Shown here: positions 40,900 through 50,912 of the stretch, in pieces
How the letters are laid out: each line of letters opens with the position of its first letter
How positions within the stretch are numbered: the stretch's first letter is position 1
DNA from: Acetispira formosa (nom. nud.)
GTDB taxonomy: Bacteria; Desulfobacterota; Desulfarculia; Adiutricales; Adiutricaceae
Direction: 5' to 3'
Assembly (NCBI GenBank): GCA_023525915.1
Contig: CP026657.1
Location: forward strand, 62,001-126,000
DNA: 64,000 bases
The notes under the pieces: generated by a model
The model's database searches: none
What the model was told of the DNA's origin: nothing
The model's input: the letters and a program-made list of their open reading frames with translations, nothing else
Position numbers and translations under genes: made by a program

Positions 40900-43200
40900 T
40901 TATTTTTTATCGTCAGGTGTGTTTTCATTACCCTGGTTTTGAACCGGGGCTTCACATTCACCCGTTTCACCCGTACAGCGGTGGGCGTTATAATTGTCGT
41001 CACCCTTATACAGGAAGACATTCTGGCCGAACCACGGGGATTTCAGGCCCTCACTCAAAGTCCGGCGTTTCAGCCTCAGCCGCAGTTCACGCCCCAACGA
41101 CCACTGGGAACCGGCCCGGGCGTTTATCCTGAGCCTGATAGTGGTGGTGTTGGCGTCAAAGGCGGTGATGCCCACCACTTCCACCGGCGAAGTCATGCTC
41201 GATTTCCAGACCGGATCGCTGGAAAAACCGTCCGCCACTTCCCGGACCAGTTTCAGCATTTCATCCGGGTCGGCGTCATAAGGCACGGGCAGCTCCACCA
41301 GTTCCTGCGAGTAATCACGGGTCATGTTGACAATGGAGGTGACGCTGCTGTTGGGCACAATGATGAGGTTGCCGCTTGAATCCCTCAGGCGGGCCGTCCG
41401 CAGACCCAAAAATTCGACTGTTCCGCTCTGGCCGCCCATTGTAACATAATCGCCGACAGAAATGGTGTTCATTAACAGGATGGAAATGCCGTTAATCACA
41501 TCTTTTACCAGGGTTTGAGCGCCCATGCCCACCCCCAAACTCAGTATGCCCGCCCCGGCCAGTATCGGGCCGACATTAACGCCCAGCCGCTCCAGTATGA
41601 CCACCACCCCTATAAAAACGGCCAGGGCCCTGACCGCCGTGAGGATTAGCGGCAGCATGGTGCGCATGTTCCGGCTGTCGTTCAGTTCTCTGGACGACAT
41701 CAGCCAGTCGGTGGCCAGGCTGCTGAACCGGAGGAAGACGGCCAAGGTAATGATGGTGACCACAATGGCGAAGGCCCGGCCCAGAATCTCGCGAGTCAGG
41801 GCGTTGGTGAGGATGTTTTCCAGGGGCATGCCCCACAGGCTCACCAGCATGCCCAGTGCGCCCAGCCAGACGATCACATTGGAAACAGCATCGGTCAGGA
41901 GCAGAAGGTGGCGGCCGTTTTCCGTGTCATGCTTGACAAATCTGATCATCAGCCGGCGTTCGATGATGATAGTCAGCCCGGCCAGGAAGATGATTGTCAG
42001 TGTGCCGATGAGCCGGCCCACGAAACGCTCGGTGGCGTCAGCCGGGTTGAAGATGGCTATGATTTCCATCAGCCAGACAAAGGCTATCAGGATGGTCGGC
42101 CAGTGGCGGCGAATGAAGCCGTTGGCCCGGTATTCCAGGGAGGACGCCGGCTGGCCGTCGGCTGTTTCAGTCGTATCCTCTTCTTCATCAAGGCTGGCGG
42201 ACGCCTCGGCCTCGCCGATGGTATGGAGCAGCCTCTTCAGCTTCAATATTCTGAATGTCAGATAGATCGGCACGGGAATGGTCATCAGCACCAGGCAGAA
42301 GGAATATAGCGCACCCACCACAAAATGAACCAGAAAAACTTCCTTGATGAAAACGAATACGGCCAGATAGGTGGCCACCACTTTTGTGCTGTGAAGGAAG
42401 TGCCTGGACAGGACCGGATGGACATCAATGAGGCTGTGCCCTTCACGGTTGGGGGTGAAAAGCGCCATAGCCAGCCGCAGGACAATATACAGGATGGAAA
42501 GGTTGACAAAAAAATGCTGAACCAGAGAATGAATGAATTCGAAACCGGTGGCCAGGGTTGAAGTCACTCCAGGGGCGGTGGTGGAAAGCCCCGGCAGGGC
42601 CAGCAGGGACAGAGCCAGCATAAGACTGGGCACGGCCACCACCAGGATGTAGCGGAGGGCCGCTTTGAGTCGGCCGCGAAGATCTGGATTGTATTCCGGG
42701 GGCGCACCGAATTTTTTAATAATGACCCAGGCGGCCAGGAGGCACACCAGCCCCCACAGACAGACTTTGAGCACATAAGGCCGCCACATTTCAAAGTGCT
42801 CCGGGGAGACCAATGTTTTCATGACCTCTGAAAAGGCCTTGATGCTCTGCCTGAACCCGATGCCGGAAACTCCGACCGTCCGCCAGGCCTGCTCCACTTT
42901 ACCCTGAAGGTAGTTTTTCAAGCCTCTGGCCTGCTCCGCTGCGGCACTGTCGGCGGCCTGATCGTCTGGAGAGGCCGAGGACTGATCGGCCGAGACCTCC
43001 TCATCCATAACGGCCATTAATTTCAAGAGGCGGACCACGTCAGTGCGTTTAGTTTCGTCTTCGAGCAGGTCGATGGTTTTCTGGATTTCTGTCGGCGGAG
43101 TTTTCTCCGCTTCATCCTGAGCCTGCGACCGTCCGGGCGCGGCCAACATTACTGCCATAGCCAGGGCAGTCAGGGCAAACATGCATATTTTGTTCATCAT
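40900..43200 (-). CDS. Large MscS-family mechanosensitive channel
   Basis: 766 residues with a signal peptide (ending SQAQ, about 28) and a periplasmic helical region, then about 10 membrane segments. The MscS core is at about 550-730: LGVGMGAQTLVKDVINGISI, ISVGDYVTMGGQSGTVEFLG and RTARLRDSSGNLIIVPNSSV. It releases solutes on hypo-osmotic shock. The extra N-terminal part resembles MscK/YbdG-like large members rather than the 286-residue MscS. Confidence 0.88.
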   Translation of the reverse strand: MMNKICMFALTALAMAVMLAAPGRSQAQDEAEKTPPTEIQKTIDLLEDETKRTDVVRLLKLMAVMDEEVSADQSSASPDDQAADSAAAEQARGLKNYLQGKVEQAWRTVGVSGIGFRQSIKAFSEVMKTLVSPEHFEMWRPYVLKVCLWGLVCLLAAWVIIKKFGAPPEYNPDLRGRLKAALRYILVVAVPSLMLALSLLALPGLSTTAPGVTSTLATGFEFIHSLVQHFFVNLSILYIVLRLAMALFTPNREGHSLIDVHPVLSRHFLHSTKVVATYLAVFVFIKEVFLVHFVVGALYSFCLVLMTIPVPIYLTFRILKLKRLLHTIGEAEASASLDEEEDTTETADGQPASSLEYRANGFIRRHWPTILIAFVWLMEIIAIFNPADATERFVGRLIGTLTIIFLAGLTIIIERRLMIRFVKHDTENGRHLLLLTDAVSNVIVWLGALGMLVSLWGMPLENILTNALTREILGRAFAIVVTIITLAVFLRFSSLATDWLMSSRELNDSRNMRTMLPLILTAVRALAVFIGVVVILERLGVNVGPILAGAGILSLGVGMGAQTLVKDVINGISILLMNTISVGDYVTMGGQSGTVEFLGLRTARLRDSSGNLIIVPNSSVTSIVNMTRDYSQELVELPVPYDADPDEMLKLVREVADGFSSDPVWKSSMTSPVEVVGITAFDANTTTIRLRINARAGSQWSLGRELRLRLKRRTLSEGLKSPWFGQNVFLYKGDDNYNAHRCTGETGECEAPVQNQGNENTPDDKK

Positions 43201-43301
43201 TGGCCTCTTATATGGATATCATTGGGGAAAAGCCACGCGGCCCCTGGCCGGATTGCCTGATTTGATTATACGGTGTCGCCTCTCTTTATGCAATTGACAC
43301 G

Positions 43302-43330
43302 AAAAAAGCGGCCCTCATGGCCGCTTTTTT
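43302..43330. terminator. Bidirectional terminator
   Basis: AAAAAAGCGGCC-CTCAT-GGCCGCTTTTTT. It closes the leftward outer-membrane protein gene at 43348. Confidence 0.9.
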
Positions 43331-43347
43331 CGGTATTGGCGCTTTTT

Positions 43348-44187
43348 TTAGAAAGCTGAAATTCGCACACCCAGAATCACTTCATGGGCCGTGAGATCGG
43401 ATTTGGCTTTGCCGCCATAGCCGCCGATGTGACTTCCATCAGCCATATCGTAAAGCTGGAACCCATGAGTGCCATATTCTACCTCACCGAAGTCGGAATA
43501 ACGGTAGCTCAGATCCAGGGCGACGCTATCGGTGAATCGGTAGGACGCACCAGCGCTAAGGTTCCAGGCAAAGTTCCAGGATTCGTGCGATCCATCGAAA
43601 TCATTATCCAATGTATAACCTCTGCCATTATTGGTGTTGTACATTTGTCCAGTGTGTTTGCTTTTCAGTTCACCTTTCACATTAGCGCCGCCCAGACCGG
43701 CTCCAATATATGGTGTAAACGCTGAATCATTCCTGAAATCAAAGTAAACATTGGCAAAAACCGTCTGTACGGTGGCTTCGGTTCTATAGTCTGAATCAAT
43801 GAAGCTTATCCCGCTGGCACTGCTAGAAGTCCGTTTGGTCGGGTATTTGGCTTCTGACCGGCTACGGATGAGGTATTCCAGCTCTGTCCGCACAGGGAAA
43901 TCGCCTACCTCGCCAAAGTCATAACCTATGGCCAATCCACCGCCAAAAGTATTGTCTGTCTTGTCGGAACCGCTATATTTGCCGGAATTCAATTCGAAAC
44001 CGCTGAATTTACCGGTTGCGTCGAAGCCATCACTCATCTGGTGCGAATACATGATTTTGGGCGTGAAATAGATGGGGCCGGTTTGGGCCTGGGCCGCAGC
44101 CGGAGCCAACAGAAGGGCCGCTCCACCCAGGACGGCCATAAATCCGGCGATTTTTCCCGCTCTTGCTCTGCCTTTTTTCATAGACAA
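43348..44187 (-). CDS. Outer-membrane beta-barrel protein
   Basis: 279 residues. A signal peptide is followed by QTGPIYFTPKIMYSHQMSDG and alternating beta strands; the C-terminus is LTAHEVILGVRISAF, with the terminal Phe used for Bam-dependent insertion. Loops are rich in Gly, Ser and Asn. It is a paralogue of the next gene upstream: they share YFTPKI.YS, YDFGEVGDFPVRTELEY and the ending AHEV.LG.RIS.F. Confidence 0.85.
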   Translation of the reverse strand: MSMKKGRARAGKIAGFMAVLGGAALLLAPAAAQAQTGPIYFTPKIMYSHQMSDGFDATGKFSGFELNSGKYSGSDKTDNTFGGGLAIGYDFGEVGDFPVRTELEYLIRSRSEAKYPTKRTSSSASGISFIDSDYRTEATVQTVFANVYFDFRNDSAFTPYIGAGLGGANVKGELKSKHTGQMYNTNNGRGYTLDNDFDGSHESWNFAWNLSAGASYRFTDSVALDLSYRYSDFGEVEYGTHGFQLYDMADGSHIGGYGGKAKSDLTAHEVILGVRISAF

Positions 44188-44298
44188 ATCTCCTTTGCGC
44201 CCGCAGCCTGTGGGCCGGGCGGATTGTCGCCGATTCTGCTCCCTCCGGTTGCCCGCCAGACGGCTTTATTTAATGAGGCCGGCCTGAAAGGCCGTTAC

Positions 44299-45033
44299 TT
44301 AGAATAATGAAATTCGTAAACCCAGGCTCACTTCATGGGCGGTGTAGTCCACACTGGATTTGCCACTGTAATTGTTGAGATTAACTCCGCCGGAATCGGC
44401 TGTGCCAAGGTCAACATAACGGTAACCAAGATCCAGGGCCATGGCATCAGTAAAAGCCCAGGCCACGCCGCCGCCAAGGTTCCAGGCGAAATTCCAGTCA
44501 TTGCTGGAATTGGACATTCTGTTGTTGGAGCCGTTGACTGAGGCATATGTGGAATAATCAGTTTTCAGATAAGCCATACCCAGGCCGCCGCCGACATAAG
44601 GGGTCATGGCGGTGTCGGTGGGGATATCAAAAAAGATATTGGCCAAAAGGCTGTGGGCCGTAACTTCAAACTTTTGTCCGGCGGTATAATTGTTGCCGCC
44701 GCTGTAGAACGTCTTGGGTCCGGCCCCAAACTCGGCTTTGCCGCGATAGACGTATTCCGCTTCCACCCGGATGGGAATATCATTCAGGTAGCCAAGGTTG
44801 TAGCCCAGGGATACACCCGCGCCAAAGCCGGAATCAGTATCCTCACCCCCGAGCTTGGAACTGGCGCTCCAGGGGCCGCTGTTCCAGGTGCCGTTGGACA
44901 TATCGCCTTTTTGATATGAGTAGAGGATTTTGGGGGTGAAATATAGTCCGCTGATTTCCTGGGCCGAGGCGGAGCTTATACCCACGGTCAGGCCAAGGGC
45001 GGCCAGACCGGCTGCCAAAATTTGTTTTTTCAT
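44299..45033 (-). CDS. Outer-membrane beta-barrel protein, paralogue
   Basis: 244 residues with a signal peptide ending ASAQ. The barrel strands include YFTPKILYSYQKGDM, LGYLNDIPIRVEAEYVYR and MTPYVGGGLGMAYLKTDYS, and it ends YTAHEVSLGLRISLF. This resembles the OmpA/Opacity-type small barrel. AAGGAG precedes the ATG. The 110 bases to the paralogue downstream contain no clear terminator. Confidence 0.85.
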   Translation of the reverse strand: MKKQILAAGLAALGLTVGISSASAQEISGLYFTPKILYSYQKGDMSNGTWNSGPWSASSKLGGEDTDSGFGAGVSLGYNLGYLNDIPIRVEAEYVYRGKAEFGAGPKTFYSGGNNYTAGQKFEVTAHSLLANIFFDIPTDTAMTPYVGGGLGMAYLKTDYSTYASVNGSNNRMSNSSNDWNFAWNLGGGVAWAFTDAMALDLGYRYVDLGTADSGGVNLNNYSGKSSVDYTAHEVSLGLRISLF

Positions 45034-45470
45034 AAAAATCTCCTTGCTTCCACTATACAGAACCAGCCGGCCACCAATATCAACCCATGATTCGGCCGGG
45101 TCTTATTATTTCGAAAATCCGGCTCTCTGTCCTGGTTATCGGCACAGGGGGGACCGGACTTAATCAATTTCAAAATATTATTAATGTAAATCTTTGTCAA
45201 GTCACTATACCTTAATTATATTTAATTTTATCAGCTTTTTAGCACCATTTTAGCTAACGATTGCCTCAATGGTCACCAAATGTGGTGAGACTAAATTCAT
45301 CTATCCGCAAAATGTTGTAAGAGTGATAGATTGATAAAAATTTTTGTTTTGGCCAAAGTTTGTCTGTTAAAAGTGGCCTCCAGATGGCAAATTGGGGGAG
45401 TGTTAGACTTGATATTGAATAATTTACTGATTTTATGGTGTAATTCTTATTTGGAAATTAATCTGAATAT
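45034..45470. other. AT-rich intergenic region
   Basis: No gene or RNA seen. It contains long A/T stretches that may hold promoters for the outer-membrane genes; a TATAGT lies about 20 bases before their ribosome site, but I see no well-spaced -35. Confidence 0.4.
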
Positions 45471-45507
45471 AAAAAAGACAGCCCCGGACTGTTGATATCG
45501 GGGGCTG
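45471..45507 (-). terminator. Terminator of EamA-family gene
   Basis: CAGCCCC / GGGGCTG stem; on the minus strand it is followed by TCTTTTTT. Confidence 0.85.
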
Positions 45508-45535
45508 CCTTTAATTTTGTTCAGGAAATCTCGTA

Positions 45536-46444
45536 TTAACTTATAATCTTATCGACGTCTCCGCTTTTGGGGCGGGAGGCGGTGAGGGCGGATTTCCTCA
45601 GTTGAAAGGCCACGATGACGATTATCAAGCCGCCGAAAAGAGCGCGTGGGCTCATGGGGTCGTTAAATAGAAGCCAGCTGATGACGGTGCCGGCCGGCAG
45701 TTCCAATGTGCCGATGAGTCCGACCTTGAAACCAGGCAGCCAGCGCAGGGCGGCATAGCCCAACCCTTGTGAGGCCACACCCAGCGCAGCCAGGGCCAGA
45801 GCGGTGCGAAATCCTCCGGCCGTGCTGATGCCCATGCCGCCGGAAAAGATATAAGCCAGCGGCAGTGACAGCACTACCGCGTACAGGCTGTAAAAGAAAG
45901 TGGGCTCCAGGCCGCTGTTGCCGTCGCCAAGGCGTCTGATGAGCACCTGCCCAAGACTGTAGAGAAGGGCTCCGCTGACGCCGATGAGGTGTCCCCAGCC
46001 GATAGTCAGCCCAATGGCTTCGTTTGGCCAGACCAGAATGACGCAGCCGAGAAGGGCCAGCCCGACTAGAATTAAATCACGGCGGGCGACAGTTTCGTTA
46101 TTGAATGGGGCGGCCAGGAGCAGGGTGAAGACCGGATAAAGATAAATCAGTACCAGAGCTTGATACAGAGGGATGGAGGCCACGGAGGTGGCATTGCAGA
46201 CCGATGAGAGAAAGCCGCATAGGCCGACAGCGGCGAGCGCCGCCCTGTTGCCGCCCCAGAGGCGGCGGCGGAACACCCTGGCCAGGAGCATGACTATGGC
46301 AATGCCGATAAGGCCGCGAATGAAAAGCATTCCCCAGACTGTAATTTCATGCAGGAAAGCCTTGACGGCTGTATCAAAGCAGGTATAGGCGAAAGCGGAA
46401 CTGAACGCCAGGGCCAAGCCTGGGTTGCGGGTGTTTGGCGGCAT
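45536..46444 (-). CDS. EamA/DMT-family transporter
   Basis: 302 residues and ten membrane segments in two EamA repeats (LYQALVLIYLYPVFTLLLAA ends the first; GLIGTLELPAGTVISWLLFN is in the second). The tail is short and charged. The substrate is unknown. It is only distantly like the EamA protein at 39956. Confidence 0.85.
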   Translation of the reverse strand: MPPNTRNPGLALAFSSAFAYTCFDTAVKAFLHEITVWGMLFIRGLIGIAIVMLLARVFRRRLWGGNRAALAAVGLCGFLSSVCNATSVASIPLYQALVLIYLYPVFTLLLAAPFNNETVARRDLILVGLALLGCVILVWPNEAIGLTIGWGHLIGVSGALLYSLGQVLIRRLGDGNSGLEPTFFYSLYAVVLSLPLAYIFSGGMGISTAGGFRTALALAALGVASQGLGYAALRWLPGFKVGLIGTLELPAGTVISWLLFNDPMSPRALFGGLIIVIVAFQLRKSALTASRPKSGDVDKIIS

Positions 46445-46644
46445 AGGTATTTTCTTTCAGTAATGAAACAAGCTGAACATTTCATCATGTTAATTTTTTC
46501 CAGCTTCAGTGAAAAAAATCAAATACACGATTGAAAGCACGGTTACTGTATTCGACTGGACAGATACCGGAGGTCATATTATATTACAAATTAGGTGTTT
46601 GGGGCGAGTGTACCCTTATTTCTTAACAAGAAAGGTTAAAAATT

Positions 46645-47079
46645 ATGAGTGGAATTAAAACCAGCGCCAGAAACGTTATTTTCGGCAAAGTAAAAAAAAT
46701 TACACTCGGCGCGGTTAACGCGGAGGTTATCCTGGATGCGGGCGGACACGACATCGTGGCCATCATTACCAATGAAAGCGTTAAATCTCTCGGCCTGACC
46801 GAAGGCCGGGAGGCCTATGCCCTGGTGAAAGCTTCCTGGGTCATTATAACTGAATCCAACGGCAATTTGAAAGTCAGCGCCCGAAACCACCTTGAAGGTA
46901 CGGTGGAAGCCGTCAACACTGGTGCGGTCAACACTGAAGTTGTGCTTGACCTTCCGGGCGGCACCAGGCTGGTGGCGGTCATTACTAACGAGAGCGCCAA
47001 AAATCTGGAGCTGAAGCCTGGTGTCAAGGCTGGCGCCCTCATTAAAGCCTCTCACGTCATTATTGCCGTAGAGGCCTGA
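46645..47079 (+). CDS. Molybdate-binding protein with two TOBE (Mop) domains
   Basis: 144 residues made of two Mop-like repeats of about 70: ISARN-like start, VIFGKVKKITLGAVNAEVIL and IVAIITNESVKSLGL in the first; LEGTVEAVNTGAVNTEVVLD and VAVITNESAKNLELKPG in the second. Such di-Mop proteins bind molybdate (or tungstate) in the cytoplasm as storage or buffer. AAAGG precedes the ATG and a terminator follows. No mod transport genes are next to it. Confidence 0.9.
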   Translation: MSGIKTSARNVIFGKVKKITLGAVNAEVILDAGGHDIVAIITNESVKSLGLTEGREAYALVKASWVIITESNGNLKVSARNHLEGTVEAVNTGAVNTEVVLDLPGGTRLVAVITNESAKNLELKPGVKAGALIKASHVIIAVEA

Positions 47080-47108
47080 TTTTTTCTGTGCTATCAGAAT
47101 TATAGCCG

Positions 47109-47147
47109 GAACGCCGGATTCTTTCTGGATTCGGCGTTCACATTTTT
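47109..47147 (+). terminator. Terminator of the Mop gene
   Basis: GAACGCCG / CGGCGTTC stem extended by AT pairs, followed by ACATTTTT. Confidence 0.8.
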
Positions 47148-47414
47148 AGCGCGCTGGAATCCGATTTTTCTTTGATTCACGAGCGGCATTGTTAACCTCG
47201 CAGCCGTCCTGATAAGTCTTATCATTTCTTTGTTGTTTTTTGGGTTGAATACCGTGTTATCCTGAATATTGACCTGTGCTGGATTGGTGACCTGATGATG
47301 GAGAAATTAAACGTTTTTAGATTGATATGAGTTAAATACGCAACTTGCTAAAAAATAGTGGTCAATACTATTTAGTTAGTAAAGAATGTTTACAATCAAT
47401 GTGGGTTATCCTTG

Positions 47415-47442
47415 TTGACTAGGCGGCATATCGTGGTATATT
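47415..47442 (+). promoter_or_regulatory. Promoter ahead of unknown gene 47754
   Basis: TTGACT, 16 bases, TATATT. This implies a leader of about 300 bases. I see no convincing gene between 47148 and 47753, although a short frame from 47540 reads into the next gene in another frame. Confidence 0.5.
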
Positions 47443-47753
47443 GTAACAATAGTTATAAGATAGCTGCCATCCGTCGCGCCGGAAGAACCCGCGGCTAAAT
47501 ATCTACAAAGATGCCCGCCTCTGGCTGCCGCCTTGGCGCATGGAAATACCGTCGCAATTTTTGGAACCGGTGCGGCCCGCGGAGAGGCTTCCAGCCCGGC
47601 CCCCGGCTCTGGCTTCAAACAATCAAATAGCCTTACGATTGGAAACATCGGCGGATTTACGGCATTCTGAATCATCAATACTTAACATTTTGATAAAACA
47701 GCCATTGGCATGCCTGTTTCAAAGGTTCAGCGGCGGCTGTTACCGGGGCACTT

Positions 47754-48506
47754 ATGCTGATTTGCATTGGAAGAATACAGGAGGCCTTTGAACTCGATCA
47801 CCAATCGAGCGCTGAACTGCTTAACAATCTTAAAGCCTATATAGAACCTGAAATTCTTAACACCGCCGTGCCCGTGTCGCACTTGATGGATTATCTCCCT
47901 GCCGATCTGGAATGTTTGAGAGCGTCCGGACAGCTTATTGAAGTTGATCAGGTGGCCATTAAGCATTCAGTGGGCATTTTTGTATCTGAATCAGTGATGA
48001 AATATAACCCGGTCTTGTATGAACAAACCGGCCCGACCAGGGTATTTATGAACCTGGTGCTGGAACAGGCCTATCGGCTTTATTTCCTGGCTTCCCTGGC
48101 TCAGGGGGTTCAAGGGGCACTAAGGCTGGAACGATGGGAATATATCTATCGTTCTTCGTTCAGAAGCTTTGATCCCGTCCGCTTTCGCCTCGCTGGAGTG
48201 AAGGACGAGGTCGCTTTGGAAAAACACTGGAAAGACCGTCAGGTGGACCTTCAGCATACGCTGTCGACCTATTTTACCTGGTGGATGACTTATATAGCCA
48301 GAGTTGACCGCCACAAGGCTTTTGATTGGCTCAAACTCAGGGGGCTGGCTCCGCGAAAGGAGGTGCGGGATCTCACCCGGGCTCTTTTTGCGGCTCACCC
48401 GGTGCCGCCTGTACGGCTGGAGTCCCGACTTTCGCCTGACCCCCCCCGGCCAGATTATAATCTGGCCGAGTTGGTTGCTTGGCGTGCAAAGAAGACCGGC
48501 CAATAA
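47754..48506 (+). CDS. Hypothetical protein, 250 aa
   Basis: A soluble, mostly helical protein (VFMNLVLEQAYRLYFLASLA, RQVDLQHTLSTYFTWWMTYI) with a Pro-rich C-terminal stretch (LSPDPPRPDYN). No membrane segment, signal or known motif is recognised. The start ATG has no strong ribosome site. Convergent with the transporter that follows. Confidence 0.55.
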   Translation: MLICIGRIQEAFELDHQSSAELLNNLKAYIEPEILNTAVPVSHLMDYLPADLECLRASGQLIEVDQVAIKHSVGIFVSESVMKYNPVLYEQTGPTRVFMNLVLEQAYRLYFLASLAQGVQGALRLERWEYIYRSSFRSFDPVRFRLAGVKDEVALEKHWKDRQVDLQHTLSTYFTWWMTYIARVDRHKAFDWLKLRGLAPRKEVRDLTRALFAAHPVPPVRLESRLSPDPPRPDYNLAELVAWRAKKTGQ

Positions 48507-48554
48507 GTTGGGCGCCACATTCAGGGCGCATACATTAAGGAGCGCTAAAGCGTT

Positions 48555-50213
48555 TCAGGCCAGCGTCAATATCATCATCTGGGCAAACAGGACTCGCAGG
48601 AACATGGTCATGGGATATACCGTGGCGTAACTCATGGAGTGGATGTCATTGTTGCTCATTTCATTGACTATGGCCAAGGCGGGAGCGTCGGTCATGGCTC
48701 CGGCCATGAGGCCGCAGAGGGTGAAGTAATTCATGCGATAGACTTTACGGGCGATGAAACCTATGATCAACAAGGGAATAACGGTGATCATTATGCCGTA
48801 ACCTATCCATTTATAGCCGCCGTTGACAATGACTTCCATGAAATTTCCGCCGACACTCAGCCCGACGCTGGCCAGGAACAGGGCTATCCCAACATCTCGC
48901 AGCATGAGGTTTGCGCTCTCGGTGGTATAAGTGATGATGTTCAGTTTCAATCCGAAACGGCTGAGCAGAATGGCGATTATCAGTGGTCCGCCCGCCAGAC
49001 CTAATTTTACCGGCTGAGACATGCCCGGAATGCTGATTGGGATACTGCCGATAAAAATCCCTAAAGCTATTCCAAAAAAAAGTTGGAACAGGTTAGGGCT
49101 GTTGAGGCGTTTGAGGGAGTTGCCCAGCTTCTCCGCCGCCAGTTCAATCGACCTTTCCGCCCCAACTACCGTCAACTGGTCACCCATCTGAAGTTGAAAG
49201 GCCGGGGTGGCGATAAACTCAATACCTATTCGTTTAATTCGTGTAACATTCACGCCCAAGGCCCGCAAGCGCAGCTGAGACAGGGTCTTGTGATTTATTT
49301 CAGGCCTGGTGACAATAACGTTCCGAGATATGATCTGTTTATTGAACTCATCCCAATCAACGCTTGTTTCCTCTCCGATAAAGGCGACGATGGTTGGGGC
49401 GTTGTCGGCGGAAGTTACCACGAATATGTCGTTGTCCAGCCCCAAAACCGTGTCGCCGTCTACAACCCGAACCGTATTATCCGCGCAGCGAATACGCGAT
49501 ATGACAAAATCACACCTGATAAGGTTATGTACCTCACTGATCTTCAAGCCATCCAGGGCTTTGTTTCTGACTCTTAACGACAACAGTCTAGTGGTATTCC
49601 TGTCGTTGCCCTCATCTGAAACCGCCACCTCTTTTTCTTCCTGAGCCGTGTTTATTTTGAAGATGTAGTAAAAAAACAGCATAGTCATTATTGTTCCGAC
49701 CACGGCCAGGGGATAGGCCACCGCATAGCCTGCCGCTATATCCGGGTTATCAAGGCCGGTCAGCTGGAAATTGGCCTGCTGGGCCGCACCCAGCCCCGGC
49801 GTGTTGGTAACTGCGCCGGACATAATGCCGACCATGGTGGCTATGGGTGTTCCTGTATAAAGATAAATGGCATAAGTGACCAGACAGCCGAGTACGGCGA
49901 TGGCCAGGGCGAAGAGGTTTAAGCTTATGCCGCCTGTTTTAAAAGTGGCGAAGAAACCAGGCCCCACCTGCATCCCGACCGCGTAGACGAAGAAAATCAA
50001 ACCTAATTCTTTAAGGATACTCAAAAGTTCCGGGCTTACCTTCATCCCGAAATGGGCGAAGAATATGCCGACGAACAGTGACCAGGTTACCCCCAGCGAC
50101 AGCCCCTTAATTTTAACTTTACCGATGGCCAGCCCTACTGTGATAACAATGACCAGTTTAAGAAGTGAGCTGGCGATCCCCTGTCCGGACCACAGCTCCC
50201 AGAACCATTCCAT
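48555..50213 (-). CDS. AspT/YidE-type transporter with two TrkA-C domains
   Basis: 552 residues from the ATG at 50213 (GAGG 9 bases upstream; an in-frame ATG at 50228 is less likely). Two membrane halves of about five segments each carry the family motif GAVTNTPGLGAAQQA and, in the second half, GAMTDAPALAIVNE. The central region holds two TrkA-C ligand domains. AspT exchanges aspartate for alanine; the substrate here is not determined. Confidence 0.85.
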   Translation of the reverse strand: MEWFWELWSGQGIASSLLKLVIVITVGLAIGKVKIKGLSLGVTWSLFVGIFFAHFGMKVSPELLSILKELGLIFFVYAVGMQVGPGFFATFKTGGISLNLFALAIAVLGCLVTYAIYLYTGTPIATMVGIMSGAVTNTPGLGAAQQANFQLTGLDNPDIAAGYAVAYPLAVVGTIMTMLFFYYIFKINTAQEEKEVAVSDEGNDRNTTRLLSLRVRNKALDGLKISEVHNLIRCDFVISRIRCADNTVRVVDGDTVLGLDNDIFVVTSADNAPTIVAFIGEETSVDWDEFNKQIISRNVIVTRPEINHKTLSQLRLRALGVNVTRIKRIGIEFIATPAFQLQMGDQLTVVGAERSIELAAEKLGNSLKRLNSPNLFQLFFGIALGIFIGSIPISIPGMSQPVKLGLAGGPLIIAILLSRFGLKLNIITYTTESANLMLRDVGIALFLASVGLSVGGNFMEVIVNGGYKWIGYGIMITVIPLLIIGFIARKVYRMNYFTLCGLMAGAMTDAPALAIVNEMSNNDIHSMSYATVYPMTMFLRVLFAQMMILTLA

Positions 50214-50456
50214 AACGATAACCCTCATGTTTTAAGCTGTTCCAAGTCGAATCCAACTGGAATGCGAGGTGAAACTTGATATAACTCCAGGCTGGATAAA
50301 TCTGTCTCCGTCCCAAAAGTCCCACAGGCCAATGAAATACTATCTCATAATATTTTTTAAAATCAATATGAAAAATATACATGATGCTGGGACATTGAGC
50401 CAGTCTGACTTATACTTTCTCCATTTGAGTATCATCTTTTGCCATATTTTGAAGAC

Positions 50457-50485
50457 TTGACTTGGGTATCAAAAATCCATACAAT
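50457..50485 (+). promoter_or_regulatory. tRNA-Arg promoter
   Basis: TTGACT, 17 bases, TACAAT, about 42 bases before the tRNA 5' end. Confidence 0.75.
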
Positions 50486-50527
50486 GTGAAGGTTAAAAGT
50501 TCGTCTTATTATATAAGGTGAATGGTT

Positions 50528-50605
50528 GCCCTCGTAGCTCAGTTAGGATAGAGCACAGGATTCCTAATCCTGGTGTCGGACGTTCGAGTCGTCTCGGGGG
50601 CACCA
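50528..50605 (+). tRNA. tRNA-Arg (anticodon CCU)
   Basis: 78 bases with encoded CCA. The acceptor arms are GCCCTCG / CGGGGGC (one G-T pair) and the anticodon arm CAGGA-TTCCTAA-TCCTG gives CCU. D arm and T arm are regular. Confidence 0.92.
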
Positions 50606-50668
50606 CTTAATTTCTCTCAGCCATTCTTTGCCGTTAAATCGGCAACGAATGGTTTACTGTATCATAAA

Positions 50669-50727
50669 AGCCGTCTTCAGGTCAGAGGGTATTTATCCTC
50701 CACCCTGAAGACGGCTATTTTTGTTTT
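50669..50727 (+). terminator. Terminator downstream of tRNA-Arg
   Basis: Perfect 13-bp stem (AGCCGTCTTCAGG / CCTGAAGACGGCT) followed by ATTTTTGTTTT. Confidence 0.85.
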
Positions 50728-50736
50728 GAAAATGAT

Positions 50737-50779
50737 AAAGGCGCATCTGATCGCATGTTCGAGCAGCTGCGCCTTTTTT
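50737..50779 (+). terminator. Second terminator-like hairpin
   Basis: AAAGGCGCA / TGCGCCTTTTTT with an internal loop. It lies 10 bases after the first terminator; no gene is seen between them. Confidence 0.6.
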
Positions 50780-50845
50780 CGTTTTCGGAAAGGAGGTGCC
50801 TCACTGGTGGGTATGCAGACAACTCTTTCTTCTTAAGAACTCCAC

Positions 50846-50912
50846 AAAAAAAGAGCCTCAATCTGGCAGGATTGAGACTCCAAAATGATGTTTGATCACA
50901 TCGACTAACCAC
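50846..50912 (-). ncRNA. Putative small RNA, about 67 nt
   Basis: On the minus strand TTGACA (50942-50947), 17 bases, TATCCT (50919-50924) predict a start near 50912. A first small hairpin (GATGT / ACATC) follows, then an 11-bp terminator stem (50853-50880) and seven T. No gene lies on this transcript. Its sequence resembles the 3' end of the lyase gene at 61926-61979. Confidence 0.6.

Noticed and set aside
47540..47791. 83-residue frame before the 250-residue unknown gene
   Set aside because: Overlaps the start of the better frame, lacks a ribosome site and has a composition of translated leader sequence.
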